Positions 46,796 to 58,044 of a stretch of DNA of 64,000 nt are shown here, in pieces. Position 1 is the first letter of the stretch. Each line of letters starts with the position of its first letter. Made by a program: the position numbers and the translations under genes. Under the pieces are notes generated by a model, which searched no databases, had not been told where the DNA came from, and worked only from the letters and a program-made list of their open reading frames with translations. This DNA comes from Tenrec ecaudatus (Eukaryota; Chordata; Mammalia; Afrosoricida; Tenrecidae): positions 9,385,001 to 9,449,000 of the forward strand of contig NC_134546.1 in NCBI RefSeq assembly GCF_050624435.1, read 5' to 3'.

Positions 46796-47564
46796 GTGAG
46801 CACCACCACCACCACCCCCCTCCCTGCTCCACCCCGCTACTCCCACCAAAACCTTGAAAGCAGTCAGGATCTCAGTCTCCCCTTCTCCTAGGGCTTCGGC
46901 CCAGCAGGCCCAGGTAATCCTTTGCCTCTGCGGCTTAAAATGCAAGTGTGCCTTTCTGGCCTGATCACTAGAGCACCCTGCCTCTACCTGCTCGGGCTGC
47001 AGGTGCCCGCGGATTCTTTTCCTTCCAGTGGCTATAATTTTTGTGGATCTAATCAACCTTTTCCACTGGCAACGGAGGAGAGATTTGGAGGATCCCTAAC
47101 TTGTAAGGAAGAGTGGCCTAACTTCTTTTCTGGGAATCTAAAGGCTGAGCCAGGGGAGAGTGTTTCTCCTTCCAAGTATAATTGTGTCCTGACCTGTGGC
47201 TGTACCAACTCTCTTGAGCAGAACCCTGGGTTTCCTTTGCCGCTTCCACCTTCAGGAGGGGGTTCAGGTCTTGTTTCTGTGCACCCTCCCTCATCTAGGC
47301 CAACTTGTGTGTCGGGAGGGGCCCTGGTAGAAGGGGCATTGCTCCTTTTTTTCCCCCCCCACCTGTGAGATTGGAAAGGGCGGCCTTGGGGCTTTGGAGA
47401 CACTTTCTCCCACTTGTGACCTGTCAAGCTCATCCCCCCTGGGAGGGTTTCGTTTACTCAGAGCTCGGTTCTGGGACTATCTGTGGGGGGATCCGCCCCA
47501 GTTCCCTCGCGGGGCCTGGCCACGCCGCTGACCCAGGCGCCCCTGCGTGCCCGTGTCCCTACAG
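46796..47564. other. OTX1: OTX1 intron
   Basis: 769-bp phase-1 intron with GTGAGC donor and CCCTACAG acceptor. A (CAC)n stretch follows the donor directly. No other feature seen. Confidence 0.9.
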
Positions 47565-47716
47565 CCACTCCGCGGAAACAGCGGCGGGAGCGCACGACGT
47601 TCACACGCTCGCAGCTCGACGTGCTTGAGGCACTCTTCGCAAAGACTAGATACCCTGACATCTTCATGCGGGAGGAGGTGGCGCTCAAGATCAACCTGCC
47701 GGAGTCTAGAGTCCAG
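47565..47716 (+). CDS. OTX1: OTX1 coding exon 2 (homeodomain, first 46 residues)
   Basis: 152 nt encoding [19 protein letters not shown], then [19 protein letters not shown] and [12 protein letters not shown]. This covers homeodomain positions 1-46 (protein residues 38-83): the basic N-terminal arm, helix 1, helix 2 and the beginning of helix 3. The donor GTCCAG|GTGCGC splits helix 3 after Gln46, the conserved intron position of OTX genes. All residues match the expected OTX homeodomain; no change seen. Confidence 0.98.
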
Positions 47717-48286
47717 GTGCGCACACGGGGGCTCCAAGAGTCAGTCAGTGGGGCGCAGGGCTGGCCGGACCGGACCAAGCCCTGGATGACAAAGGTTCTC
47801 TGGGAGCCTGGGGAGCATGGTGGGGTGGGATGGCCTCACATGCTCAGCGGCCCCTCTCACAGTCCCCCTAGGGCTGGGCTCTGGCCAAGAAGAAGGGGCA
47901 AAGTTAAAGAAAATGGTGTAGAGCCCTTGGCCCTGGAGTGCTTTCCGTGTTTAGAGTCGTTTTTGTGCGCGCGCGTTTTTGGGTTTGTTTGTTTGTTTGT
48001 TTGTTTTTTGACTACAGAAAGATGAGGCTCCCAAATGTAAGGTCTCCTGTGTGGGCTGACATTTGCCCCTGCTGCTCTAGGATTGCCTCAGGACTTGGCC
48101 ACTGGCCTCAAGGGCCTCGATTCGCCTTCTCCCTTGCCTTCCACCCTGGGAATCCTGCCTAAGGATGGTAACCCGGGCTGTGTTGCTTGTTTATTTAGAT
48201 GCTCCCTCTGTCCCCAGGGCACCCAGCCCAAATCCAGTTTTGAGGTTTCTGGTTTTTTGTTTTTGTTGGTTTTCTTTTTTAATAAA

Positions 48287-48494
48287 ACCAAACTAAAGCC
48301 ACTGGTCTAGAGTGGATTCTGACTCTTAGCGACTTTGCAACATAGAAACGAACTGCCCTAAAGGGCTCGCAAGGGTGCCGTCTTCAGAGAAGTGGACTGC
48401 TCCATATCATTCTTCTTTGGAGAGACTGGTGGGTTGGTTCCAAGAGCCCCATGTTAAGTTAGCATCCCAGACGCTGTACATCAGGGCTCCTCTT
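48287..48494 (-). mobile_element. tRNA-like SINE within an OTX1 intron
   Basis: Minus-strand copy: AACCAAACTAAAGCCACTGG tail side, TTCTGACTCTTAGCGACTTT, AACTGCCCTAAAGGG, and a head ending in CAGGGCTCC. It is the only interspersed repeat I recognise between 31.2 and 57.3 kb. Confidence 0.8.
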
Positions 48495-48944
48495 ATGATC
48501 CAGAGACCTGTGAAATACTGTTCCGACTCTAACTGCGAATTTTAAGAGCCTTAATCCTGTCTTTCCCTGAAGGCTCACAAGTGGAACAGGAATGCCCTCT
48601 GCCTTGTGTCCTCTGAGAGGCATGAAAACTTCATGAAATGGGACACCATTTGGTTCCCTACTTAGAGCCCAGAAACCCTACAAAATCCCACCTAGACTTC
48701 CTTCCTGAGTTCCCCAAGAGCTCCATTTCTGTCAGCCTGCCAGTTCTTCTGCTGCTCGCCTACAAAGCATTCACTGCCCACTCAGGTCAAGGGCCAGCTG
48801 CTGACTTGAAGCCGCCCCAACTCCAAGCCTGCTCCTCATTCTCGTTTTTCCTCACTCTAGCAGACAGGGGAGGTGAGGCAGGCTCCCAAGGGGCAAAGGG
48901 GAAGCAGCCAGTGGAGAAAGTTCAGCTGAACCTCTGGCCGGATC

Positions 48945-48948
<4 letters not shown>

Positions 48949-48992
<44 letters not shown>
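48949..48992. repeat. (CA)n microsatellite in OTX1 intron
   Basis: About 22 uninterrupted AC units, 250 bp before the last coding exon. Confidence 0.98.
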
Positions 48993-48994
<2 letters not shown>

Positions 48995-49239
48995 TTTTGC
49001 TCTAAAGTCTGGGTCAGATGGCAGTGAGTTTAAGTTTCTTGTTTGTTTGGAGCAGAAGGATTGGGGCTTCAGGGAGCTGGGAACTTGGGGGCAGGGTCTG
49101 GAGATGGTTCTCCCTAGGAAAGGGCTGTGTTCCTTATCCTGTAGGGAAAAGTGGGTCGAAGAACCTTGGGAACAGTATGTTCCACCTGGCTCCCTCCCCA
49201 ACCCTTGCTGATTTTCTCTCCCCCATCCGCCTGCTGCAG

Positions 49240-50058
49240 GTCTGGTTCAAGAACCGCCGCGCCAAATGCCGCCAGCAGCAGCAGAGTGGGAGCGGGACCA
49301 AGAGCCGCCCGGCCAAGAAAAAGTCTTCCCCGGTGCGGGAGAGCTCCGGCTCCGAAAGCAGTGGCCAATTCACGCCCCCCGCTGTGTCCAGCTCCGCCTC
49401 GTCTTCCAGCTCAGCGTCCAGCGCCTCCGCCAACCCAGCGGCTGCAGCAGCGGCCGGTCTGGGCGGGAACCCGGCAGTGGCAGCCGCTTCTTCTCTGAGC
49501 ACGCCGGCTGCCTCGTCCATCTGGAGCCCGGCCTCCATCTCGCCAGGCTCAGCGCCAGCATCGGTGTCCTTGCCTGAGCCCCTGGCCGCGCCTAGCAACG
49601 CATCCTGCATGCAGCGCTCTGTGGCCGCTGGCGCCGCCTCGGCAGCCGCCTCCTACCCCATGTCCTACGGCCAGGGCGGCAGCTATGGCCAAGGTTACCC
49701 TGCGCCTTCCTCTTCCTACTTCGGTGGCGTGGACTGCAGCTCCTACCTAACACCCATGCACTCACATCACCATCCACACCAACTCAGCCCCATGGCACCC
49801 TCCTCGATGGCGGGACACCACCACCACCACCATCCGCATGCACACCACCCGCTGAGCCAGTCCTCGGGCCACCACCACCACCACCACCACCACCACCAGG
49901 GCTATGGCGGCTCTGGGCTCGCCTTCAACTCTGCTGACTGCTTGGATTACAAGGAGCCTGGCGCAGCCACTGCTTCCTCCGCCTGGAAACTCAACTTCAA
50001 CTCCACCGATTGCCTGGACTATAAAGATCAAGCCTCGTGGCGGTTCCAGGTCTTGTGA
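49240..50058 (+). CDS. OTX1: OTX1 coding exon 3 (end of homeodomain and C-terminal region)
   Basis: Opens with [17 protein letters not shown]: Lys87 is homeodomain position 50 and Asn88 is position 51, the residues setting TAATCC specificity and base contact. Then come a basic [10 protein letters not shown] nuclear-localisation-like stretch, Ser/Ala-rich tracts (about residues 125-165), a [10 protein letters not shown] motif, [19 protein letters not shown] and the two histidine runs typical of OTX1 (six His after SSMAG; nine His after SQSSG). It ends with the duplicated OTX tail DCLDYKEP / [16 protein letters not shown], with TGA at 50056-50058. The full protein is 355 aa; human OTX1 is 354 aa as I recall. 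The open frame extends upstream to 49018, but that part is intron. GC content is high and no break is seen. Confidence 0.98.
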   Translation, partial: VWFKNRRAKCRQQQQSGSGTKSRPAKKKSSPVRESSGSESSGQFTPPAVSSSASSSSSASSASANPAAAAAAGLGGNPAVAAASSLSTPAASSIWSPASISPGSAPASVSLPEPLAAPSNASCMQRSVAAGAASAAASYPMSYGQGGSYGQGYPAPSSSYFGGVDCSSYLTPMHSHHHPHQLSPMAPSSMAGHHHHHHPHAHHPLSQSSGHHHHHHHHHQGYGGSGLAFNSADCLDYKEPGAATASSAWKLNFNSTDCLDYKDQASWRFQVL

Positions 50059-50873
50059 GCCCAGGAGTGGAAGGAAGAGAAGAAACGCAACTACCTTCGC
50101 CCGCTGTGGTCCCCGTCCTGTTGCTGCTGTTGCTGCTGCTGCACCGCCCGCCTTGGCTTCTCCAGAACTTTAATTTTGTGTCCCCAAAAGATGCCCATTG
50201 CCTGCACTGCTGTCCCGCACCCCCCATCTTCGTGTCATTTGCTTGGGGGATGTGCAAACCCACCCGCCTGCCCGCCCCTTAATGGGGATCTGGTGCTTGG
50301 CTCAACCCACCTGTTTTCTGAGCTGGAGCTGGGTGCTCCCCTCCCCACTCCCCACTGAACTTCCTACAGATCCCCTCCCAGTCTTTCTGGACAGTTATGC
50401 ACTTGCAGTCTCCCAGGGCTCTTCGTTCTGACCCGCTGTTTGAGCCCAACACTTTTATTTATTCTTCTGGACGCTTGGATTCACTAACTGGCGTGTTTCT
50501 GTCCCACCCAGACTCCCCACACACACCACTCCAAATCCAAAAACCACTAAGTGTTTCTTGAAGACTGCCACCCTCTCAGCTGCCCTGGGCCCCCACTCCT
50601 CACTTGCAGGCCTGAGCTACGTAGTGATCCCTCTCCCTCCCCCTCCTGCCAGGGTGCGCTGGGGCTAGGCCTGCGGGAGCGCTCCCCATCCCCCCAGTGC
50701 GCAAGCCAGCGTCCACCCCCCCTCCCCCCCTGCCCTCTCGGAACTGGCTCGCTCTTCCACCGCTGCGGGAACGATGTACATTGTTGGTCCGTTCCAGGGA
50801 CCACTTTAACTTGTTAGTTGCTGTTGAAAACTGAGCATATCTCAAATCTTAGCGCCCAGGAAACAGAACTTTA

Positions 50874-50930
50874 AGATATATACAGTATACATATATATAT
50901 ACATAAATATACATATATATAAAAAGCAAA
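50874..50930. repeat. AT-rich alternating tract (OTX1 3' UTR)
   Basis: Imperfect TATA/TACATA repeat of about 55 bp; able to pair with itself. Confidence 0.85.
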
Positions 50931-51440
50931 AAATATTTCCCTTCTGTCCCTTCCTATCTTCCTCAAAAGATGGCGCTTTTACGTTTTTTAGTTGTAAAGC
51001 CGTTCTGTCCTCTCCCCAACTCCTCCCTTGGTGGTGTATTTATTAAAGAGAAACGCTTGATTCCAGGAAGCTGGCCCCCGAGGATTGGGAGAGTTGGAAG
51101 TGTGGAGGTGACAGTGGAGGCAGGGCATGCGGGGTGGGAGGTAGGTTGGACAGGGGTTTCAGAACAAGCCCCTTTTCCCCTTGTAAGTGCAGGGTCACGG
51201 TTGTGGTTTGGTGACCCCAAACAAGCTACAACCGAAATCAAAATACCTACATTATGTTAAGACAGACGTCAAACCCAGGCCCCAAGCCTCAGTTCAAATT
51301 CCCTTGTCGGATTCGCTCTTTAAAGAACCCTGTTTTGTCTAGTGAGTTTTTAGTGCACCTTCACTCTCCGAAATCTGCGGAGAGCTCGCGCGCCTGTTGT
51401 TTCAGTTTTGGCTTTGGCCGCTTCGTCCAGTAGGTGGGAA

Positions 51441-51487
51441 AGTAATTTGTAAATTTGATTTGTCCGATGTGAAGATCACAAATTACT
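51441..51487 (+). promoter_or_regulatory. OTX1: Stem-loop candidate in OTX1 3' UTR
   Basis: AGTAATTTGT at 51441-51450 and ACAAATTACT at 51478-51487 are perfect reverse complements with a 27-base loop. They lie about 70 bases before the AATAAA signal. Confidence 0.45.
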
Positions 51488-51557
51488 TGTTGAAATGTAA
51501 GGCAGTTCCCTCCCCTCCCCCACCACTTCTTCTCGTTTATCTACATTATTTCCCGAA

Positions 51558-51563
51558 AATAAA
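51558..51563 (+). terminator. OTX1: Polyadenylation signal AATAAA (OTX1)
   Basis: Canonical hexamer in CCCGAAAATAAATGC, followed by a GT-rich stretch (GATTTGTCTGCGTTG). Confidence 0.65.
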
Positions 51564-51589
51564 TGCAAATTAATGAACGATTTGTCTGC

Positions 51590-52235
51590 GTTGCTCTTCT
51601 GATTCCAGCCCCAGGTCCGGGTCAGGAGTGGGGCCGGGGGGGGGGGGGAAGCAAGGGAAGCCTGGTGCTAAGAATTCCCATGTTAATGACCCGCACGAAG
51701 ACAGGGGGCCAAAAGGCCCAGCGGGAGGGCGTGGTTAGAAGAGTCCCCTGAAAAAATCTCTTGGGGAATGCCCAGTCCCCAAACGCAGGACTTCGCCCCA
51801 GGCGGTTTGACCTCACACCCCCCTCTGCCATCTCCAGTAGAGACAGGTGTCAGGACTCAATCCCCTAAGCAATTCCATTCTCTTCAGGTGCAGGAACCTG
51901 GCACTGATTTCTTCCCCCTAATTGCTTGCACGAGAAAGAAGAGGGGGAAGGGAAGAGGGTAAAGAGGCGGGAAAGGATCTTTCAGTAATGCTCTTCAGAG
52001 CCGAGCCCAAAAGGAAAGAAAACAAAACGACGGGGGGGGGGGGCGGGGAGAAGACCCAAAACCCCATCCATGTCCTGTCCTGCACGTTGGCAGCGGACAA
52101 CGTTGTGCACTACTGAGCTGTCCCAGGGGGCTTCATCGTGCCTAGGGGACCCGCGTCATCCCCTGCATGTGTTAAAATGTCCCTTGAACCCTCAGCCTCT
52201 GGTCAGGCGTAACCAAATCACCTTTGTTTAACTTG
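51590..52235. other. Downstream of OTX1, no gene recognised
   Basis: Contains G-runs at about 51640-51649 and 52033-52043. The short open frames are not supported. Confidence 0.5.
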
Positions 52236-52239
52236 TCAA

Positions 52240-53660
52240 TTTTTTTTTTTACCACACAAACACGAAACGTGGCAAAGTCGACGAGGACGCGTGTCTCACT
52301 TTGGCCGCGGAGGAAACGTCCCGGTTTGGGGCGGAGGGTCCTGCGGGCAGGTCCACCTCGCCCTGAGGGAAAACGGGTCCCGGAGCTGCGCGGGCTGTTT
52401 GGTCTGACACCTCGACTATACCACAGGCGGGCAGGAAATATGGAAACAACGAAAAGTGCCCTGCGCAGTGACTCCCAACCCCCTTATTCTTCTTATTCCT
52501 TGTGAGGCTCAAGGATGCAGCGTCAGGCCGGGTTTGGAAAACGACCCTTCCCCCGGGGTCCGCATGTGCCACGTCGCTGGCCTTCTAGCCTCGGCTGGAG
52601 AGACGGCTTCTCGGCGCGTCCTTGCTCCGGATTTCCCGGGCCCGGCTCGCGCGCACGTGCTTCCCCCTCGGACCCGCCGGACCGCCCTCCACTCCGCAGC
52701 CTTCCCTGCAGGCCTGAGGCCGGCGGCCAGAGCCGGGCCGCGCCAGGCCGCCCGTCGGGACGCGGGTCCGGGCGCGGGGCCCAGCCAAGTATGTCCCGGT
52801 GAGCTCCCTCTTGGGGCGGTGCCTCCAGGCAAACGCAGCGTCCAGCCCCACCTGCCGGGGGCGCTCTGGCCTTCCGGTGCGGAGAGCGCACGCGCGGGCG
52901 GCGGGCCGGCGCTGCGGGGGAGGGGGCCGGATGCACTTAAGTGGGCCCACTCGGGGCCAAAGCCAGAGGCTGGGTTGCTCCCGCCCACATTCCCTGAAGG
53001 CGTTTCCACGGAGTCCTCCCGCTGCTCAGTGCCTGAGCTCAGGAGACCTGGCTTTGCACCCTTTCGCACCACCGCGTGGCCTCCAGGCCAGAACATCGAC
53101 TCCCCCTCACCCCCGTGGGCCTCAGTTTCCTCGTTGGTTTGTCCGGCCCCACACCCGCTGGGCATGCCAGACGCCACCTGGCGGGTCAGAACACCAGGGC
53201 GACCCTAGGCCCCGCCAGCGCCCGCAAGTCTCGACGCCTGCGCAGTCGGGCGGCCCGGCGTCGTGGAAGCACAGGCACGTGCTTCTGGCGGGCCGGCGGC
53301 GCCGCCAAACGGGAGCCCCGCAGCGAGGAGGGGGGCCTCGCGGCCCCCCAGGCAGCCGACGCCGGAGCTCGGTAAGTGAGCGGAGCCCGCGGGTTCGGCG
53401 GGGCCGAGTGCGCGCGTGCGGCCACCTGTTACCCTTCTCAGCTGGGAGGAGAGGCTGGTCGCGGGCTTTCGGCGTTCGCGGGCCCCTTTGGAAAAGTAGC
53501 AGGCGTTTTTTAGGAGATGCCTGGGAAGCTCGAGAGTTAGCGCCCAGTAGACGCCAACCGCCGGCCATTCCCCCCCCCCCACCCCCGCCCTTTGGTCCCC
53601 TCTTCGCCGCCGCTCCCTCTGCTCACTCTCTGTCCTTAGACCGGCTGAGGGCGAGGTACT
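52240..53660. promoter_or_regulatory. CpG island downstream of OTX1 without a recognised gene
   Basis: About 1.4 kb with high G+C and dense CpG, starting 0.65 kb after the OTX1 polyadenylation signal and ending sharply in AT-rich DNA at about 53.7 kb. Open frames of 120-300 codons occur in five frames at once, as expected from GC content, and none resembles a protein I know. A non-coding RNA promoter or Polycomb nucleation region is possible. Confidence 0.7.
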
Positions 53661-53873
53661 TGAGGAGTAGAAAGGATGAGCCCGTATGTGTGTGACTTTA
53701 AAGGAGTTTCGGCTTTTGCCAAGTATCTCAATGGCGCTGCGTTGGTTTGTGAAGCGGTGAAAAGGTCTAAGTGGAGTCACAGCGTTTGTTCCGGGCTTTC
53801 CAGGTATCTTGTACCCCTGGCTTGTTGGGGCGATTGGAGAGAATTCCCTAAATGGTGAACGTGTGTGTTTCAG

Positions 53874-53886
53874 GGGGGGGGGGGGG
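53874..53886. repeat. G homopolymer
   Basis: Run of about 13 G at the edge of the CpG island. Confidence 0.9.
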
Positions 53887-53899
53887 AATAGTTTTAAGG

Positions 53900-56800
53900 A
53901 CAAGGTATTAAACGGGAAAGGAAAATTAATTGAGGATGAAAATAGTTGAAAACTTCAAATATTGAATGCCAGCAAATTTATGTCTGCTAAATTACAGCGA
54001 CCAGAAAGTGGAGTGGTTTCGTTTCTTGTCTGTCAAAAGAAATTGCTAGTATTTTTCATGTATTTTTTGTAAAAACAGCCGTTTTCTACAGCTGAGGTGC
54101 GGTGTTTTTCTTTTTAATTTAAGTTATGATAATAGAAAATTCACCACTGAGGCTGGCAGAATTAATTAATATTAATGATATCATTAAGCAATGAGGCACT
54201 AGATTTTCTTTATAGAGCCAGGAATGAAATGCATCTGGTATATAAATATAGTTAATATATACATTATTGGTAAAGAGAATCTGTATCATTACTATTCAGA
54301 AGTTTAAAAAATCACTTGGCTTCTGATAGAGAATTAATTTAAGAACAGCAACAAGACATCTTTATAAGATTCCCTAATTAAAAGCTGAACAAGTTCTGAA
54401 TAAGTTATTCTGTATTTTCCACACTTTCTCTCCCTTTCCCTATACATTTTAATATCCAAAATAAGCTTCAAAAATCTCATAAGTTTGACAAAAAATATTT
54501 ATATTCAAGACTCTTACAATGCTCTAAGTAAAAAAGCTACCAAATTAAAGAGGTATACAAAGTAACAGCAATGGACTGCTTAGTTGGAAACAAGAAAACA
54601 TCTTTGTTGTCTTCAACAACTAATCTATTTAAGTCAGTGGTTTGGTATCAGAGGATACTTCTTTTTAAATGAGAAGCTTTATTTAGATTTTAATTTTTGA
54701 CTGTGTTCAGTAGCTGACTCTTGAGAAGAAAAGAAATGGTGCCTTTTAATCTTCCTGATGATAGTAACTGATTTCTGAAAAGAAAAAAAAGAATTGGAAT
54801 TGTTTTTGAGGAGCACAGAAAATGCTTCTCACCTGATGATTCTTTAATCATGCATTGAAACGGAATTGGATTGTGTTTAAAACACAGTAGGGCTATTTCT
54901 TCACCAGTCATAAATATATGCCAAGAAACCGTTAGTTAGTAACTTAGATGAAGTGGCAGTCACACAATTTAGCCAAAGTGGAAACTACTTCTAAATACAC
55001 CCACTTTTCCAACGGAAAAACAAAAAAGCAAAGGAATACATGATGTGCTCTCAAGGGAAGTGCACATTCCTCTCCTTTATGGAATTGCCATTTACATTTC
55101 TAGGATTACTTCAAATATCAAGTGTTTACAATGTTTTCCTGATCAACTAAGGAATTGTGTGCAGTTTCATCAATGATGATCCAACAAAATTTCAATGATA
55201 AAATCTATTATGCTTCTAAAAACTATACTTTTCTTAACCTCTTCAGATTCTTTACTTGATTAGGGATATAATCAAGGGGACAAAAGTACATTCTATCGCC
55301 CAAATCACAAATCCTTGATTTGGGTTTTTTAAGGTTAATATTGAGAGAATAGCCTATGGAGACAATTGTAGGAAATGTTAAAATTGCTTTGGAAGTGGAT
55401 GGTAAAATTAGGATTTAAGAAACTTGAGTGTGTGAATTCATTCTTTCACGATTGAGGTGGAGTTTAAATAACTAGTTTGAGCACAGGTTAAAAAGTAAAA
55501 TGTGAGCATAATGGTCTCATTCAACAAGTTATGTGTATAAAAGGCTTATAATATGTTTTCACTACATAAATGTTATGTATTCAAAACTCTAGATGCCTCA
55601 TAACTATTTTGATGTAAAATCCTATTTTCTTTTTAAAATTAAATGCTGTTATGAAATATATATACAAATAATATACTCATAGCAAATAATATGACTACAT
55701 ACACTTAATAGTAAGATTCATGAAGCAACAAGTTTTTACATATACTTGGAAAAGTGGATTTGCAGTTCGTTCTGTCAGTGTACAAAGTTGATGTTACATA
55801 CGTGAATATATTTTAATGATTTTCTTAAATCTCTTGGAGAAGTAACTATTAATATATTGGAATATATTTTTAAATTATGAGATAGAAGAGTTCTGTAGGC
55901 TTTTAAGTCATCCACTTTCTTTCTTGATGGGACAGTTGTGCTTTGTGTCCAATTATGTTTCTTATGAAAATGTACCAGGTGTAACTATCATCTTGTTTCT
56001 TGAATATGGATATTTGATAGCACTCAAAGCCATAGATTCTACTCAGGATTTCATTGCTTTGGCTCTCAAATCCAGATTTCTAGTAGAATTCTTTGTTGTA
56101 CATATGGATACACTCACAGAACAAGAGACCATGGATTTTAGCCCTCAGTAAATTATCTATCATGGTGTTTTGTCTGGGATTTACTTCAAATTGATAGAGG
56201 AAGATAAGTAGTGGGTTGAGTCTAGAACAAATCAGAAAAGCATTGAGTTGATAGTCAATGAAGCTGGGGATGCATAAGATTTTGTTGTATTCTGTTTTTG
56301 TATGTTTAAAATGTTTTCTAAAATAAAAAGTGAAGAAAACATACTTGTAGTATTTGCAGTGGGTTGAGGAAATTTTGTTTTCCATGCGTTGCCTGTTTTC
56401 TTTCATCTGTTTCAGGCTTCGGGGGTTGGCGATGGTAGGTGAAGGTCAGAGGGGTTTACTTGGGGTTACATAGTTAGCAGGGGCAGTCAGATTGGGTATG
56501 CTGTGCTCATATTCAAATCCTCTTCTGTGGGGATAGCAACTACATAAGGACTTCAGCATATTAACATAGGTGAATTAAAAACTTACTGTCATTTGACATG
56601 TGAGCAACAAAACATGCCTTGGCTGAATTTAACTTGTGCAATTTGAGTTTTGGTAACTGAATTCTTACCTTTATTAGGCTAAGAATCAATTATTAAGTCT
56701 CATTTTAGTGAGTTTTCAGGCAGGAACTATTAGAGCATCCAATGAGAAGATGAGTTTGATACCTATATTGTCTCCTCCTTTTAACTTCTTACTGTATTTG

Positions 56801-57290
56801 ACTTTCCAAATTGATTTATAAATCCTTTGTGTGTTGGTTAGGGAGAAGTCGCTACTCTTCATGTGTTCTAGCTGCAGCTGAAGTTTTTTTTTATGGTTCT
56901 TTGGACACTGCTTGTCTTCATTACAGGGGTTCTGATTCAGGGGAAATCACAGAGTATATGTGGAACTGGCATGAGATGAATCATGTAAAAGAGGCTTAAT
57001 TTACTTATAAACAGTTAATCTAGACACTCTTGTGCCCCTACCTCTTCTAACTTGGGAATGTCTTGCTTAAAGTGGTCTTTGAGGCTTATAGCTTGGTTTT
57101 TAAAACCTTTGTTCTGGGGGCGTAAATCATCTCATGTTAGCTCTGAAAATCATTGATTGGTAAACTGGTTGGATAATAAAGATCACATCATTCTATACAT
57201 ACAGGTTTCTTTATTGAACAGTAAAGTGTGAAAATCTTATTTAAATTGTATTTTTACTTTTTCAGTTTTTTAAAACCCTCTATTACTGCT
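53900..57290. other. Intergenic AT-rich DNA without recognised repeats
   Basis: 3.4 kb downstream of the CpG island with no gene or interspersed repeat recognised. The segment 54100-54350 has TAAT-rich, low-CpG sequence (GGCTGGCAGAATTAATTAAT, TCATTAAGCAATGAGGC) typical in texture of conserved non-coding elements. Confidence 0.5.
54100..54350. promoter_or_regulatory. Candidate conserved non-coding element
   Basis: Dense TAAT/ATTA motifs (AATTAATTAATATTAATGA, CATTAAGCAATG, GAGAATTAATTTAAG) in 250 bp beside OTX1. Conservation not testable here. Confidence 0.25.
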
Positions 57291-57297
57291 GCTAAAA

Positions 57298-57480
57298 GGA
57301 GCCTTAGTGGCATAGGGGTTAAGTATTAGGCTACTTGTCTCAAGGTCTGTAGTTCAAAACCACTGGGGCTTTCTACTTACCACAGAAAGAGTTAGTCTCT
57401 GAAATCACAGGGCAGTTCTACGCTGCCCTGCAGGTGGCCAGGAGTCAGAATGGACTTGACAGCAGTGAGGTTTGGGTTGT
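57298..57480 (+). mobile_element. tRNA-like SINE (well preserved)
   Basis: Plus strand: GGAGCCTTAGTGGCATAGGG head (box A region), GGTCTGTAGTTCAAAACCAC (box B), AGAGTTAGTCTCTGAAA, GGGCAGTTCTACGCTG and GGAGTCAGAATGGACTTGAC. The tRNA-derived head makes this a Pol III SINE, not a tRNA gene. Confidence 0.88.
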
Positions 57481-57714
57481 CCTGCTGCTGCTCTTACTTG
57501 GAGGAGAGAAAACCTCTAGGGTCTATTTTCTCCTTTTATTTCCTCAGTTGAGGTATAGCCCATAACAGTTGATCATTCTGGCATACCTTTAAATCTGAAT
57601 TTATGAGCTGAAAAACTTTCCCGTGAGATTGCATTCCAACAATAAATTAGCGAAATCTTTCATCCAGTCACAATTAGAAATCAGTGGGGGTCCAAGAAGT
57701 GTAAGAAGTAGAAG

Positions 57715-57800
57715 TGCATTTTCTTTGGGTCCTACTTCTTGGCACAGTGCCTGATATAAGGTCGGACTCAAACATTGGTGAATGAGTGAAGTCCCATCAC
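57715..57800 (+). mobile_element. LINE L2 tail fragment
   Basis: 'TTCTTGGCACAGTGCCTGATATAAGG' followed by 'AACATTGGTGAATGAGTGAA' is the L2 end pattern (cacagtgcctggcacatagt...tgaatgaatga). Confidence 0.6.
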
Positions 57801-58044
57801 CAGCCTTGAAACAGATTTTAAAGTAATTAATCTTAGATGAATTTACAAAATTGATTAATATCATGATTGCTTGATTTCTCTTTTTTTTTATGATGATAAA
57901 ACTTTTCCTAAAAACCAAGTGGGACTCCTGGAGAAAGATGTGATTAGACCTGTATTTAAAATTAGCCTTTGAATGTTTGCAAAAATATGACACAAAAATG
58001 GAAACTGTGATGGAAAGTCTGCCATTTTGATGGTTTGATTTATT
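57801..58044. other. Intergenic, unassigned
   Basis: Nothing recognised. Confidence 0.3.

Larger units (their letters stand above)
47717..49239. other. OTX1: OTX1 intron
   Basis: 1,523-bp phase-0 intron. It contains (GTTT)n near 47985-48005, a SINE (48287-48494) and a (CA)n tract (48949-48992). The acceptor is CTGCTGCAG|GTC. Confidence 0.95.
50059..51580 (+). other. OTX1: OTX1 3' UTR
   Basis: Runs from the stop to about 20 bases past the AATAAA at 51558-51563. It contains an AT-rich alternating stretch at 50874-50930, a possible earlier ATTAAA signal near 51041, and a perfect 10-bp inverted repeat (51441-51450 with 51478-51487). The end could be earlier if the ATTAAA is used. Confidence 0.65.

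Noticed and set aside
49018-49239. Upstream extension of the OTX1 last-exon open frame to an ATG at 49018
   Set aside because: This is intron: the acceptor at 49238-49239 joins homeodomain residue 46 to 47 exactly; the extension interrupts the homeodomain.
49134-49610. 158-codon minus-strand frame antisense to OTX1
   Set aside because: Mirror of the Ser/Ala-rich coding sequence; no independent evidence.
52456-53208. 250-codon open frame on the plus strand (and overlapping frames of 222 and 298 codons) in the downstream CpG island
   Set aside because: Open in five frames at once in very GC-rich DNA; composition is Pro/Arg/Ala-rich low-complexity and no domain is recognisable.
57298-57370. 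tRNA gene
   Set aside because: Box A/B-like motifs belong to the tRNA-derived head of a SINE; no clover-leaf with a normal acceptor stem is evident.
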